Shown: positions 8,473 to 17,988 of the stretch, piece by piece
Layout: every line of letters begins with the position of its first letter
Numbering within the stretch: position 1 is the stretch's first letter
Assembly (NCBI RefSeq): GCF_000802965.1
Contig: NZ_JSAK01000033.1
Coordinates: 124,290-188,289, forward strand
Source of the DNA: Pseudomonas fluorescens
Lineage (GTDB): Bacteria; Pseudomonadota; Gammaproteobacteria; Pseudomonadales; Pseudomonadaceae
DNA length: 64,000 nucleotides
Reading direction: 5' to 3'
Notes under the pieces: model-generated
Database searches by the model: none
Told to the model about the DNA's origin: nothing
What the model saw: the letters and a program-made list of their open reading frames with translations, nothing else
Program-made: the position numbers and the translations under genes

Positions 8473-8784
8473 TCAGAAATCCTCCAACCGCCACACTTCA
8501 TAAGCTGGTGTCTCGTAGGGGTGACTCTGTTTCAAAGCCGCCACCACCGAACGAATCAACTCATCCGCTACCACAAGCTCAACTTTCCATTCCTCGACCT
8601 GCTCGACCTGCCCCGCTTCGCCAATGAACGGCGAACTGCCATCCAACGGACGAAACTGGCCTTGGCCCAACACCTGCCAGGCGCAATGGTCATAAGCCCC
8701 GATCCGCCCGCCACCGGCAGCGAATACGGCGCTCTTGACCACCTCGACATGACTGTCAGGAACGAAAAAGCTGAGCTTGTACAC
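8473..8784 (-). CDS. YqfO/NIF3-like domain protein
   Basis: 103 aa stand-alone domain (MYKLSFFVPDSHVEVVKSAV to HPYETPAYEVWRLEDF). The GGGRIGAYDHCAW segment and the HPYETPAYEV end match the CutA-like insert domain of NIF3/YqfO proteins. As a separate protein its function is unknown. It starts at 8784 and lies 5 bp downstream of purL on the same strand, so it is probably co-transcribed. Confidence 0.85.
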   Translation of the reverse strand: MYKLSFFVPDSHVEVVKSAVFAAGGGRIGAYDHCAWQVLGQGQFRPLDGSSPFIGEAGQVEQVEEWKVELVVADELIRSVVAALKQSHPYETPAYEVWRLEDF

Positions 8785-8789
8785 AGCTA

Positions 8790-11700
8790 TCAGTTAACCC
8801 AGACGCGGGCATTACGGAACATGCGCATCCAAGGTGCGTCTTCGTTCCAGTCTTCCGAACGCCACGAGTTCTGCACGGCGCGGAACACACGCTCCGGGTG
8901 CGGCATCATGATCGTTACGCGACCGTCGCGGCTGGTCAAACCGGTGATCCCGCGCGGTGAGCCGTTCGGGTTGGCCGGGTAGGTTTCGGTGACCTTGCCG
9001 TGGTTGTCGACAAAACGCATCGCCACGCAACCGGACAGATCGGCTTCCAGCAGAGCTTCTTCGCTGGCGAACTCGGCATGACCTTCACCGTGAGCAATGG
9101 CGATTGGCATACGCGAACCGGCCATGCCCTGCAGGAAGATCGAGTTCGATTCCTGGATCTGCACCATTGCTACGCGCGCTTCGAATTGCTCGGAGCGGTT
9201 ACGCACGAAGTGCGGCCAGAACTCGCTGCCCGGGATCAGCTCGTGGAGGTTGGACATCATCTGGCAACCGTTGCACACGCCGAGGGTGAAGCTGTCGTTA
9301 CGTTCGAAGAAGCCCTGGAACGCATCGCGGGCACGGCTGTTGAACAGCGCGGATTTCGCCCAGCCTTCACCGGCACCCAATACGTCGCCGTAGGAGAAAC
9401 CGCCGCAAGCAACCAGGCCCTTGAACTCGTTCAGGTCGACACGGCCGGCCAGAATGTCGCTCATGTGCACGTCGATCGCGTTGAAACCGGCGCGGTCGAA
9501 CGCCGCTGCCATTTCCACCTGACCGTTGACGCCCTGCTCACGCAGCACGGCAACCTGTGGACGGATGCCTTTCTTGATGTAAGGCGCAGCGATGTCCTGG
9601 TTGACGTCGTAGCTGAGCTTGACGCTCAGGCCCGGATTGTCTTCTTCCAGCAACACGTCGAACTCTTGATCGGCGCAGTCGGCGTTGTCACGCAGACGCT
9701 GGATCTGGTAGCTGGTCTCCGCCCACTGGCGCTGCATCAGACGACGCTGGCCTTCGAACACGGTGTCACCGTTGAAGGTGATGTTGATCTGGCCGTTGTT
9801 GATCGGCTGACCGATCACCGACACGCACTCGCCCAGACCGGCAGCGCTGAACTGCGCGAGGATGTCCGGCGTAGCGTCCTGGCGAACCTGGATCACGGCA
9901 CCCAGTTCTTCGTTGAACAGGATCGCGGCGATGTCAGCGGAGGTTTCAGCCAGACCGTCGAGGTTTAGGCTCAGGCCGCAATGACCGGCGAAGGCCATTT
10001 CCACGGCGCTGGTCAGCAGACCACCGTCGGAACGGTCGTGGTAAGCCAGCAGGTGACCGTCGGCGTTGAGGCCCTGGATCACGGCGAAGAAGGCTTTCAG
10101 GTCTTCGGCGTCATCGACGTCCGGAGCCTGTTTGCCGAGCTTGCCGTGAACCTGGGCCAGGATCGAGGCGCCCATGCGGTTCTGGCCACGGCCGAGGTCG
10201 ATCAGGATCAGGTCGGTGGTGCCCTTGTCCATGCGCAGTTGCGGGATCAGGGTCTGACGGATGTCAGTCACTGGCGCGAAACCGGTCACGATCAGCGACA
10301 TTGGCGACGTGACGGATTTGTCGACGCCTTCATCGTTCCAGCGCGTAGCCATGGACATCGAGTCCTTGCCCACCGGAATGGTGATGCCCAGCTCAGGGCA
10401 CAGTTCCATGCCGACCGCTTTCACGGTGTCGTACAGACGTGCGTCTTCACCCGGGTGACCGGCAGCGGACATCCAGTTCGCCGACAACTTGATGTCGGAG
10501 ATCTTGCCGATGCGCGAGGCCGCGATGTTGGTCAGGGTTTCGCCGATGGCCATGCGACCCGACGCCGGAGCGTCCAGCAGCGCCAGCGGAGTACGCTCAC
10601 CCATGGCCATGGCTTCGCCGGTGTAGACGTCGAAACTGGTGGCGGTGACGGCAACGTCGGCCACCGGAACCTGCCACGGACCGACCATTTGGTCACGGGC
10701 CACCAGGCCGGTGATGGTGCGGTCGCCGATGGTGATCAGGAAGCTCTTGCTCGCCACGGCCGGGTGATGCAGCACGCGCTCGACGCACTCGCCGATGTCC
10801 AGGGTAGACGGATCGAAATCGTCGCCTAGCTCGTTTTCACGAACCACCGAACGGTGCATGCGCGGGGCTTTGCCCAGCAACACTTCCAGCGGCATGTCCA
10901 CCGGGCTGTTGCCGAAGTGGCTATCCGTGACAGTAAGCTGCGGTTCGGCAGTGGCTTCGCCGACGACGGCAAACGGGCAACGCTCACGTTCGCAGATCGC
11001 CTTGAAGCGCTCGAAGTCAGCCGGACCGACCGCCAGAACGTAACGTTCCTGGGATTCGTTGGACCAGATTTCGTGCGGGGCCATGCCCGGCTCGTCGTTT
11101 GGAATGTTGCGCAGTTCGAAACGGCCACCGCGGTCGCCGTCGTTGACCAGTTCCGGGAAGGCGTTGGACAGACCGCCTGCACCCACGTCGTGGATGAAGC
11201 TGATCGGGTTCTTGTCGCCCAGCTGCCAGCAACGGTCGATGACTTCCTGGCAGCGACGCTCCATCTCAGGGTTTTCACGCTGTACGGAAGCGAAGTCCAG
11301 GTCTGCCGAGCTGGTACCGGTGGCCATGGAGGAAGCCGCGCCGCCGCCCAGGCCGATCAACATCGCCGGGCCGCCGAGCACGATCAGCTTGGAGCCGACC
11401 AGGATCTCGCCTTTCTTGACGTGCTCTTCACGGATGTTGCCCATGCCGCCAGCCAGCATGATTGGCTTGTGGTAACCGCGAACTTCGTCACCGTGCGGGG
11501 TGGTGATCGATTGTTCGAAGGTACGGAAGTAGCCAGTCAGGGCCGGACGGCCGAATTCGTTGTTGAACGCGGCGCCGCCCAGCGGGCCTTCGATCATGAT
11601 GTCCAGCGCGGTCACGATGCGCTCGGGCTTGCCGTACGGCACTTCCCACGGCTGCTCGAAACCTGGGATCTGCAGGTTGGACACGGTGAAACCGGTCAGG

Positions 11701-12686
11701 CCAGCCTTAGGCTTGGCACCGCGACCGGTAGCGCCTTCGTCGCGGATCTCGCCACCGGAACCGGTGGATGCGCCCGGGAACGGGGCAATCGCGGTCGGGT
11801 GGTTGTGAGTCTCGACTTTCATCAGGATGTGCACCGGCTCCTGCACCGCGCCGTACTGGCGAGTTTCAGGGTCCGGGAAGAAACGACCGGCTACCGAGCC
11901 GACGATCACCGAAGCGTTGTCCTTATAAGCTGACAGAACGCCTTCGCTGTGCATCACGTAGGTGTTCTTGATCATGCCGAACAGGCTTTTTTCCTGGCTC
12001 TCGCCGTCGATGTCCCAACTGGCGTTGAAGATCTTGTGACGGCAGTGCTCGGAGTTCGCCTGGGCGAACATCATCAGTTCGATGTCGTGCGGGTTGCGCT
12101 TCAAGCCGACGAAGGCGTTGACCAGGTAATCGATCTCGTCTTCAGCCAGGGCCAGGCCCAGCTCGGTGTTGGCTTTTTCCAGCGCGGCGCGGCCGCCACC
12201 CAACACGTCGATCGCGGTCAGGGGCTTGGGTTCGGCGTGGCTGAACAGGCCGGCAGCCTGTTCGAGGTTGCCCAGGACGATCTGGGTCATGCGGTCGTGC
12301 AGCGCATCAGCAATCAGCTGTGCTTCAGCATCGCTGAACTGGCCGGCAACGTAGAAGGCGATGCCGCGCTCCAGGCGCTGGATCTTGGTCAGACCGCAAT
12401 TGCGAGCGATGTCGCTGGCCTTGCTCGACCATGGCGAGATGGTGCCGAAACGCGGCAACACCAGGAACAGACGACCGGTCGGCTCTTGTACCGGAACGCT
12501 TGGACCGTACTTCAGAAGGCGCGCGAGCACCTGCTGTTCGTCGCCGGTCAGGACGCCGGTAACTTCGGCGAAGTGAGCGAATTCAGCATACAGGCCGCTG
12601 ACAGCCGGAACCTTCTGGCTCAGTTGCTCAAGGAGCTTGCTGTGGCGAAAGGCAGAAAGGGCAGGAGCGCCGCGCAGGATCAACAT
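8790..12686 (-). CDS. purL: Phosphoribosylformylglycinamidine synthase
   Basis: 1298 aa, the large single-chain PurL typical of gammaproteobacteria. Converts FGAR, glutamine and ATP to FGAM. Visible are the N-terminal domain, the catalytic AIRS-like halves (KVETHNHPTAIAPFPGASTG, HDVGAGGLSNAFPELVNDG, HDRSDGGL) and the C-terminal class I glutaminase with nucleophile Cys in LGVCNGCQM and the catalytic HGEGH. The start is ATG 12686. A TAGAAT box at 12729-12734 on the minus strand may be its -10, with a weak GTGATG 17 bp upstream. The 285 bp between purL and the divergent mltF hold only these promoters as far as I can see. Confidence 0.98.
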   Translation of the reverse strand: MLILRGAPALSAFRHSKLLEQLSQKVPAVSGLYAEFAHFAEVTGVLTGDEQQVLARLLKYGPSVPVQEPTGRLFLVLPRFGTISPWSSKASDIARNCGLTKIQRLERGIAFYVAGQFSDAEAQLIADALHDRMTQIVLGNLEQAAGLFSHAEPKPLTAIDVLGGGRAALEKANTELGLALAEDEIDYLVNAFVGLKRNPHDIELMMFAQANSEHCRHKIFNASWDIDGESQEKSLFGMIKNTYVMHSEGVLSAYKDNASVIVGSVAGRFFPDPETRQYGAVQEPVHILMKVETHNHPTAIAPFPGASTGSGGEIRDEGATGRGAKPKAGLTGFTVSNLQIPGFEQPWEVPYGKPERIVTALDIMIEGPLGGAAFNNEFGRPALTGYFRTFEQSITTPHGDEVRGYHKPIMLAGGMGNIREEHVKKGEILVGSKLIVLGGPAMLIGLGGGAASSMATGTSSADLDFASVQRENPEMERRCQEVIDRCWQLGDKNPISFIHDVGAGGLSNAFPELVNDGDRGGRFELRNIPNDEPGMAPHEIWSNESQERYVLAVGPADFERFKAICERERCPFAVVGEATAEPQLTVTDSHFGNSPVDMPLEVLLGKAPRMHRSVVRENELGDDFDPSTLDIGECVERVLHHPAVASKSFLITIGDRTITGLVARDQMVGPWQVPVADVAVTATSFDVYTGEAMAMGERTPLALLDAPASGRMAIGETLTNIAASRIGKISDIKLSANWMSAAGHPGEDARLYDTVKAVGMELCPELGITIPVGKDSMSMATRWNDEGVDKSVTSPMSLIVTGFAPVTDIRQTLIPQLRMDKGTTDLILIDLGRGQNRMGASILAQVHGKLGKQAPDVDDAEDLKAFFAVIQGLNADGHLLAYHDRSDGGLLTSAVEMAFAGHCGLSLNLDGLAETSADIAAILFNEELGAVIQVRQDATPDILAQFSAAGLGECVSVIGQPINNGQINITFNGDTVFEGQRRLMQRQWAETSYQIQRLRDNADCADQEFDVLLEEDNPGLSVKLSYDVNQDIAAPYIKKGIRPQVAVLREQGVNGQVEMAAAFDRAGFNAIDVHMSDILAGRVDLNEFKGLVACGGFSYGDVLGAGEGWAKSALFNSRARDAFQGFFERNDSFTLGVCNGCQMMSNLHELIPGSEFWPHFVRNRSEQFEARVAMVQIQESNSIFLQGMAGSRMPIAIAHGEGHAEFASEEALLEADLSGCVAMRFVDNHGKVTETYPANPNGSPRGITGLTSRDGRVTIMMPHPERVFRAVQNSWRSEDWNEDAPWMRMFRNARVWVN

Positions 12687-12971
12687 CTTCGGGACAGCCT
12701 CGGGAAGGGGTGTGCTTTGAGGCCGTGCATTCTAGCCTAAACAGCCCGCGACATCACCCGAAACGCTACGCACGGTTGCACTCGAGTGTCGATCTGTGTT
12801 TCTGCCTCGAAAGTCAGGTTAAACGGGCACATAACAACAGCTTATTTTTACTGTATCAAAATGCAGACAAAGCCCATTCCTGCGGGGTTTCGGCCGATTT
12901 TGTGATCGCTAGCAGACAACCCCTTCGCTGTCGAGATATGGCGCCCGTGGTCCTTTGCGTATACTGCGCAC

Positions 12972-14432
12972 ATGTTTTCCCCAACGGCTTTGCGTCCGCG
13001 GTACGCCAAATGGCTGATCGCAACCGGACTCTTCCTGATGCTCGGTGGCTGTGTTGATAAACCCAACACGCTGGAGCGCGTAAAGGAGGATGGTGTGCTG
13101 CGGGTGGTCACCCGTAACAGCCCCGCCACCTACTTTCAGGATCGTAACGGTGAAACCGGCTTCGAATACGAGCTGGTGAAGCGCTTTGCCGACGATCTGG
13201 GAGTCGAGCTGAAGATCGAGACCGCCGACAACCTCGACGACCTGTTCAATCAGGTCGGCAAGCCCAACGGCCCGGTGCTGGCCGCCGCCGGCCTGGTCAG
13301 CAGCGAAGAACGCAAGAAGCAGGTGCGTTTTTCCCACTCCTATCTGGAAGTCACCCCGCAGATCATCTACCGCAACGGCAAATCACGGCCGACCGATGCG
13401 AAGGATCTGGTGGGCAAGAAGATCATGGTACTCAAGGGCAGCACCCACGCCGGACAACTGGCGGAGCTGAAAAAGAAATTTCCCGGCATTGATTATGAAG
13501 AGTCCGACCAGGTTGAAGTGGTCGATCTGTTGCGCATGGTCGACGAAGGTCAGATCGACCTGACACTGGTCGACTCCAATGAAGTGGCGATGAACCAGGT
13601 CTACTTCACTAACATCCGGGTCGCCTTTGACCTGGGTGACGCCAGCAACCAGAGTTGGGCGGTGGCGCCCGGTGACGACAACAGCCTGCTCAACGAGATC
13701 AACGACTACCTCGACAAGGTCAAGAAAAACGGCACCCTGCAACGCCTTAAAGACCGTTATTACGGGCATGTCGACGTCCTCGGCTACATGGGCGCCACCA
13801 CGTTCGCCCAGCATTTGCAGCAGCGCCTGCCCAAGTACGAACAGCACTTCAAGGCGTACGCCAAGAAAGAAAAAGTCGACTGGCGCCTGCTGGCGGCGAT
13901 CGGCTATCAGGAATCCCTGTGGCAACCGGCCGTCACGTCCAAGACCGGCGTGCGTGGCTTGATGATGCTGACCCAGAACACCGCACAGGCCATGGGCGTG
14001 TCCAACCGCCTCGACCCCAAGCAGAGCATCATGGGCGGCGCCAAGTACCTGGCCTATATGAAGGAACAGCTGGACGATTCGATCCAGGAGCCGGATCGCA
14101 CCTGGTTTGCCCTCGCCGCCTACAACGTCGGCAGCGGTCACCTGGACGACGCGCGCAAACTGGCGGCCAAGGAAGGGCTGAATCCGGACAAGTGGCTGGA
14201 CGTGAAGAAAATGCTGCCGCGTCTGTCCGAGAAGAAGTGGTACAGCAAAACCCGTTACGGCTACGCCCGTGGCGGCGAGCCAGTGCATTTCGTGGCGAAC
14301 ATCCGCCGCTACTACGACATCCTGACCTGGGTCACGCAGCCGCAGCTTGAAGGCGACCAGGTCGCCGAGGGCAACCTGCACGTGCCGGGGATCGACAAGA
14401 GCAAGCCTGCGCAGGAACCGGCTCCCCTTTAA
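12972..14432 (+). CDS. mltF: Membrane-bound lytic murein transglycosylase F
   Basis: 486 aa lipoprotein that cleaves peptidoglycan to 1,6-anhydro products at the outer membrane. The signal peptide ends in the lipobox LGGC (lipidated Cys 27). Then comes an ABC substrate-binding (SBP_bac_3) domain (VLRVVTRNSPATYFQDRNGE onward) and the SLT domain with catalytic Glu 314 in AAIGYQESLWQP, followed by GLMMLTQNTA and the AYNVGSGH motif. It diverges from purL. A TATACT box lies only 6 bases before the ATG. Its last codons fall inside the tandem duplication starting at 14427. Confidence 0.96.
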   Translation: MFSPTALRPRYAKWLIATGLFLMLGGCVDKPNTLERVKEDGVLRVVTRNSPATYFQDRNGETGFEYELVKRFADDLGVELKIETADNLDDLFNQVGKPNGPVLAAAGLVSSEERKKQVRFSHSYLEVTPQIIYRNGKSRPTDAKDLVGKKIMVLKGSTHAGQLAELKKKFPGIDYEESDQVEVVDLLRMVDEGQIDLTLVDSNEVAMNQVYFTNIRVAFDLGDASNQSWAVAPGDDNSLLNEINDYLDKVKKNGTLQRLKDRYYGHVDVLGYMGATTFAQHLQQRLPKYEQHFKAYAKKEKVDWRLLAAIGYQESLWQPAVTSKTGVRGLMMLTQNTAQAMGVSNRLDPKQSIMGGAKYLAYMKEQLDDSIQEPDRTWFALAAYNVGSGHLDDARKLAAKEGLNPDKWLDVKKMLPRLSEKKWYSKTRYGYARGGEPVHFVANIRRYYDILTWVTQPQLEGDQVAEGNLHVPGIDKSKPAQEPAPL

Positions 14433-14672
14433 AGCAAAAGATCGCAGCCTTCGGCAGCTCCTACAGGGGATTTGTGTTCACCTTGTAGGAGCTGCCGAAG
14501 GCTGCGATCTTTTGATCTTAACCCTTCAAAGCCGCCGCCAGAATCAACGCCGCTTTAAAGCAAGAATCGCAGCCTGCGGCAGCTCCTACATTGGAATGCG
14601 ATCCCCTGTAGGAGCTGCCGAAGGCTGCGATCTTTTGATCTTAACCCTTCAAAGCCGCCGCCAGAATCAGCG
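14427..14672. repeat. Tandem duplication of about 123 bp carrying two family A REPs and the pdxJ 3' end
   Basis: Copy 1 (about 14427-14549) and copy 2 (about 14553-14672) both run from CTTTAAAGCAA through an inverted REP pair into CTTAACCCTTCAAAGCCG. The offset is 123 bp over most of the unit and 126 at its left end. Copy 2 contains the true last codons and stop of pdxJ. Copy 1 carries a detached copy encoding ALILAAALKG plus stop on the minus strand. The left end of copy 1 includes the mltF stop codon. Confidence 0.88.
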
Positions 14673-15387
14673 CTTTCATCTCCGAAACAGCCGACTTGAA
14701 CCCGACGAACAACGCATGAGCCACCAGTGCATGGCCAATATTCAGCTCGTTGATGCCCTTGATCGCCGCCACGGCCTCAACGTTGTGATAGTGCAGACCG
14801 TGGCCTGCATTGACGATCAGACCCTGGGCCAAACCAAACGCCACGCCATCAGCCACGCGCTTGAGTTCTTCCGCCACTTCAGTCGGCGTCTCGGCATCGG
14901 CATAACGCCCAGTGTGCAACTCGATGGCGGGGGCGCCGACACGACGGGACGCTTCGATCTGACGCTCGTCGGCGTCAATGAACAGCGACACTTCGGAGCC
15001 AATCTTCGACAGGCGCTCCACCGCGGCCTTGATCCGCGCTTCCTGCCCCGCCACGTCCAGGCCACCTTCGGTGGTCAGCTCCTGACGGGTTTCCGGCACC
15101 AGGCAAATATGCGCCGGACGAATCCGTTCGGCGAACTGCATCATCTCTTCAGTGACGCCCATTTCGAAGTTCATGCGGGTTTGCAGCACGTCCTTGAGCA
15201 GCAGCACATCGCGTTCCTGGATGTGCCGACGGTCTTCACGCAGGTGCACGGTGATGCCGTCAGCGCCCGCCTCTTCCGCGTCCAGTGCTGCCTTGACCGG
15301 ATCCGGGTAGCGAGTGCCCCGGGCCTGACGCAGGGTGGCAACGTGGTCGATGTTCACGCCAAGAAGAATACGGGTGCTGGTGGTCAC
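14641..15387 (-). CDS. pdxJ: Pyridoxine 5'-phosphate synthase
   Basis: Condenses 1-deoxyxylulose-5-phosphate and 3-amino-2-oxopropyl phosphate to pyridoxine phosphate. 248 aa TIM-barrel enzyme with LLGVNIDHVATLRQARGTRY, ITVHLREDRRHI, GSEVSLFIDAD and IVNAGHGLHYHN, all conserved. The GTG start at 15385-15387 has GGAG 8 bases upstream and gives the family's usual N-terminus (TTSTRILLGVN). It is the last gene of the lepA-lepB-rnc-era-recO-pdxJ cluster, 52 bp after recO. Its 3' end has been duplicated (14518-14550). Confidence 0.97.
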   Translation of the reverse strand: MTTSTRILLGVNIDHVATLRQARGTRYPDPVKAALDAEEAGADGITVHLREDRRHIQERDVLLLKDVLQTRMNFEMGVTEEMMQFAERIRPAHICLVPETRQELTTEGGLDVAGQEARIKAAVERLSKIGSEVSLFIDADERQIEASRRVGAPAIELHTGRYADAETPTEVAEELKRVADGVAFGLAQGLIVNAGHGLHYHNVEAVAAIKGINELNIGHALVAHALFVGFKSAVSEMKALILAAALKG

Positions 15388-15439
15388 GGAAAGCGCTCCA
15401 GAAGAAGAGAAAGTTCGGTGCACAGCATACACGGGGAAT

Positions 15440-16129
15440 TTACGGCTTTCGAAACAACTCTCGGGAAACCAGCGGCCGACCGCCCAGATGAACGGCCAGC
15501 GCCTGTCTCATCAAACGCTTGGCCGCCGACAAGGCACCGGGAGCGCTCCAGTCAGCATCGGCCATGGCCAGTAATTCCGTACCGTTGAACAGGCCGGGTT
15601 GCAGCAGGTAAACCCGCTCCAGCCCCGCGTCCACTTGCAAGCGATAGAGGCCGTCAGGTGCGATGGGCTCGTCGTGAATGTCGGTATTCATGGAAAAGCC
15701 GTAGCCCAGATCATCCAGCAGCCGCCACTCGAACGAACGCAGCAGTGGCTCCAGCGCACGCCCTTCGGCCAGGGCCAGCAAGGTCGCGGCGTAGTGATCG
15801 AACACGGCGGGATGCGGGTCTTCGGCAGGCAGCAGGCGAATCAGTAATTCATTGAGATACAGGCCACTGAACAGCGCCTCGCCATTGAGCCAGGTGGAAA
15901 CGCCGGCACTTTCCATACGACCGACATTCTTCAGCTCGCCGCGTCCGCGGAACTCGACTTCCAGCGGCACAAACGGCCGCGCCAGCGTCCCGGCCTTGCC
16001 CCGCGCACTGCGCAACACCGCCCGCAGCCGACCTTGCGGCGTGAGGAAGTCCACCAGCGCACTGCTTTCGCGGTAGGCGCGGGAATGGAGGACGTAGGCG
16101 GGTTGGCCGAGTGCCGGAGTTTGCGACAT
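15440..16129 (-). CDS. recO: DNA repair protein RecO
   Basis: 229 aa. RecO works with RecF and RecR to load RecA on SSB-coated single-stranded DNA and anneals strands. It shows the N-terminal OB-fold (AYVLHSRAYRESSALVDFLT, GRLRAVLRSARG) and an alpha-helical C-terminal part. The start ATG at 16127-16129 gives the family's usual N-terminus (MSQTPALGQPAYVLHSR). A REPIN separates it from era, so it is not tightly coupled to that gene. Confidence 0.95.
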   Translation of the reverse strand: MSQTPALGQPAYVLHSRAYRESSALVDFLTPQGRLRAVLRSARGKAGTLARPFVPLEVEFRGRGELKNVGRMESAGVSTWLNGEALFSGLYLNELLIRLLPAEDPHPAVFDHYAATLLALAEGRALEPLLRSFEWRLLDDLGYGFSMNTDIHDEPIAPDGLYRLQVDAGLERVYLLQPGLFNGTELLAMADADWSAPGALSAAKRLMRQALAVHLGGRPLVSRELFRKP

Positions 16130-16159
16130 GGTGAAGAATTTACCTGTCAGGAATTGCAA

Positions 16160-16242
16160 AAAGATCGCAGCCTTCGGCAGCTCCTACAGGTAAACACAAA
16201 ACCCATGTAGGAGCTGCCGAAGGCTGCGATCTTTTGATCTTT
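16160..16242. repeat. REPIN, family A variant (CCGAAGGCTGC)
   Basis: Inverted REP pair between era and recO. It uses the CCGAAGG/CCTTCGG stem variant instead of CCGCAGG, the same variant as one arm of the copies at 8317, 14440-14640 and 26732. Confidence 0.9.
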
Positions 16243-16249
16243 GAATCAG

Positions 16250-17152
16250 TTACAGGTCGCCATAACCCAGCGAACGTAACGCACGCTCGTCATCGGACCA
16301 GCCACCCTTAACCTTGACCCACAGGTTCAGCATGATCTTGGAGTCGAACAGCAACTCCATGTCCTTGCGCGCCTCGGTGCCGATGCGCTTGATGCGCTCG
16401 CCCTTGTCGCCAATGATGATTTTCTTCTGGCCGTCACGCTCGACGAGGATCAAGGCATGGATGTGCAGGGTCTTGCCCTGCTGCTTGAACTCTTCGATTT
16501 CGACGGTGATCTGGTACGGCAGCTCGGCGCCCATCTGGCGCATGATTTTCTCGCGTACCAGTTCGGCGGCGAGGAAACGGCTGCTGCGGTCGGTGATCTG
16601 GTCTTCCGGGAAGAAGTGATCGTTTTCCGGCAGATGCTCGGCAATCACGCGCTCCAGCGCGTCGAGGTTGTGACCGTGCTGGGCCGAAATCGGGATGATC
16701 TGCGCGTTCGGCAGCTGTTCCTGCAACCAGGACAAGTGCGGCATCAGCTCGGCCTTGTCTTCGATGCGGTCGGTCTTGTTCAGCGCCACGATCAACGGGC
16801 CGGTCACGTATTGCACGCGCTCGAGGACCATCTGGTCTTCTTCGGTCCACTTGGTGCGATCCACCACGAAGATCACCACGTCGACGTCTTTCAACGCCGC
16901 CGAAGCGGTCTTGTTCATGTAGCGGTTCAGCGCCTTTTCGCCACCCTTGTGCATGCCAGGGGTGTCAACGTAGATCGCTTGCACGGCACCCTCGGTCTTG
17001 ATGCCGAGCATGTTGTGCCGAGTGGTCTGTGGCTTGCGTGAGGTGATCGCGAGCTTCTGGCCGAGGATGTGATTCAGCAGTGTGGACTTGCCCACGTTGG
17101 GACGGCCGACGATGGCAACGTAGCCACAGCGAGTTGCGTTTGTATCAGTCAT
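16250..17152 (-). CDS. era: GTPase Era
   Basis: 300 aa. Essential GTPase that binds 16S rRNA and the 30S subunit during maturation. G1 is GRPNVGKSTLLN, G3 DTPGMH, G4 NKTD, and the C-terminal KH domain contains KKIIIGDKGERIK. The ATG at 17152 is chosen because GGAGA sits 7 bases upstream; it overlaps the end of rnc by 8 bp, the usual rnc-era coupling. Confidence 0.97.
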   Translation of the reverse strand: MTDTNATRCGYVAIVGRPNVGKSTLLNHILGQKLAITSRKPQTTRHNMLGIKTEGAVQAIYVDTPGMHKGGEKALNRYMNKTASAALKDVDVVIFVVDRTKWTEEDQMVLERVQYVTGPLIVALNKTDRIEDKAELMPHLSWLQEQLPNAQIIPISAQHGHNLDALERVIAEHLPENDHFFPEDQITDRSSRFLAAELVREKIMRQMGAELPYQITVEIEEFKQQGKTLHIHALILVERDGQKKIIIGDKGERIKRIGTEARKDMELLFDSKIMLNLWVKVKGGWSDDERALRSLGYGDL

Positions 17153-17834
17153 TGCCATTCTCCACGCCCAGGGCAATCAGTGCTGCGGCGGCCGCTACCT
17201 GTTCGGCAATACGACGGCTCACACCCTGACCTCGGCTTTTTTCATTCAGTAAGACAACTTCGCATTCGACGAAGAAGGTCCGGCAGTGCGGCTCACCCTG
17301 GATGTCCACCACCTCGTAACGAGGAAGATCGCAACCGCGCGATTGCAGGTGTTCCTGCAAACGGGTCTTGGGATCCTTGTTGGTGTCGACCAGTGTCAGG
17401 CCTTCGAACTCACCGGCCAGCCAGGCCAGCACGCGTTCGCGCGCCACTTCCATGCCGGCGTCCAGATAGATCGCACCAATCAGCGCTTCCAGGGCATCGG
17501 CCAGAATCGACTCGCGACGGAACCCGCCGCTTTTCAATTCGCCGGAACCCAAACGCAAGTACTCGCCCAGATCGAAACCACGGGCCAGTACGGCCAGGGT
17601 CTCACCTTTCACCAGGCGCGCGCGCAAACGCGACAATTGGCCTTCGCGAGCCAACGGGAAGCGATCGAACAAAGCCTCGCCGGCGACGAAGTTGAGAATG
17701 GCATCACCGAGGAATTCCAGGCGTTCGTTGTTACGCCCGGCAAAGCTGCGGTGAGTCAGGGCCAGGACCATCAGTTCCTGATCCTTGAAGGTGTAACCGA
17801 GCTGACGCTCGAGACGGCTTAAGGAGACGCTCAC
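17145..17834 (-). CDS. rnc: Ribonuclease III
   Basis: 229 aa double-strand-specific endoribonuclease for rRNA and mRNA processing. The catalytic signature is NERLEFLGDAIL, followed by a conserved second acidic motif (DALEALIGAIYLD) and a C-terminal dsRNA-binding domain (DPKTRLQEHLQ to ALIALGV). It starts with GTG at 17832-17834. That GTG overlaps the TGA of a short upstream ORF (GTGA), and no strong Shine-Dalgarno is seen, so translation may be coupled to the short ORF. Confidence 0.97.
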   Translation of the reverse strand: MSVSLSRLERQLGYTFKDQELMVLALTHRSFAGRNNERLEFLGDAILNFVAGEALFDRFPLAREGQLSRLRARLVKGETLAVLARGFDLGEYLRLGSGELKSGGFRRESILADALEALIGAIYLDAGMEVARERVLAWLAGEFEGLTLVDTNKDPKTRLQEHLQSRGCDLPRYEVVDIQGEPHCRTFFVECEVVLLNEKSRGQGVSRRIAEQVAAAAALIALGVENGND

Positions 17835-17950
17835 GGTTTACCCACGCTGAGTTCGTGGTTGGATTCCACCGCCATCGCCGGGATTGGGCGCAGGCTTGGG
17901 ACAATTAACGCTGTGTTCAAAAATAACGTCCTGAATATCATTGGCTTCAT
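17831..17950 (-). CDS. Possible 39-codon ORF coupled to rnc; perhaps remnant of a DUF4845 gene
   Basis: ATG 17948-17950 opens a 39-aa frame (MKPMIFRTLFLNTALIVPSL to SNHELSVGKP) whose TGA overlaps the GTG start of rnc by GTGA. Its N-terminal half is hydrophobic with an AMA just before a polar tail, like a short signal peptide. In many pseudomonads, as I recall, a DUF4845 gene of about 120 codons occupies this place between lepB and rnc. Only 184 bp remain here. It could be a decayed end of that gene, a translational leader, or chance. Confidence 0.3.
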   Translation of the reverse strand: MKPMIFRTLFLNTALIVPSLRPIPAMAVESNHELSVGKP

Positions 17951-17988
17951 GCTTCCAGTCCCGAATGTGCCGGTTCCAGAAATGCATT

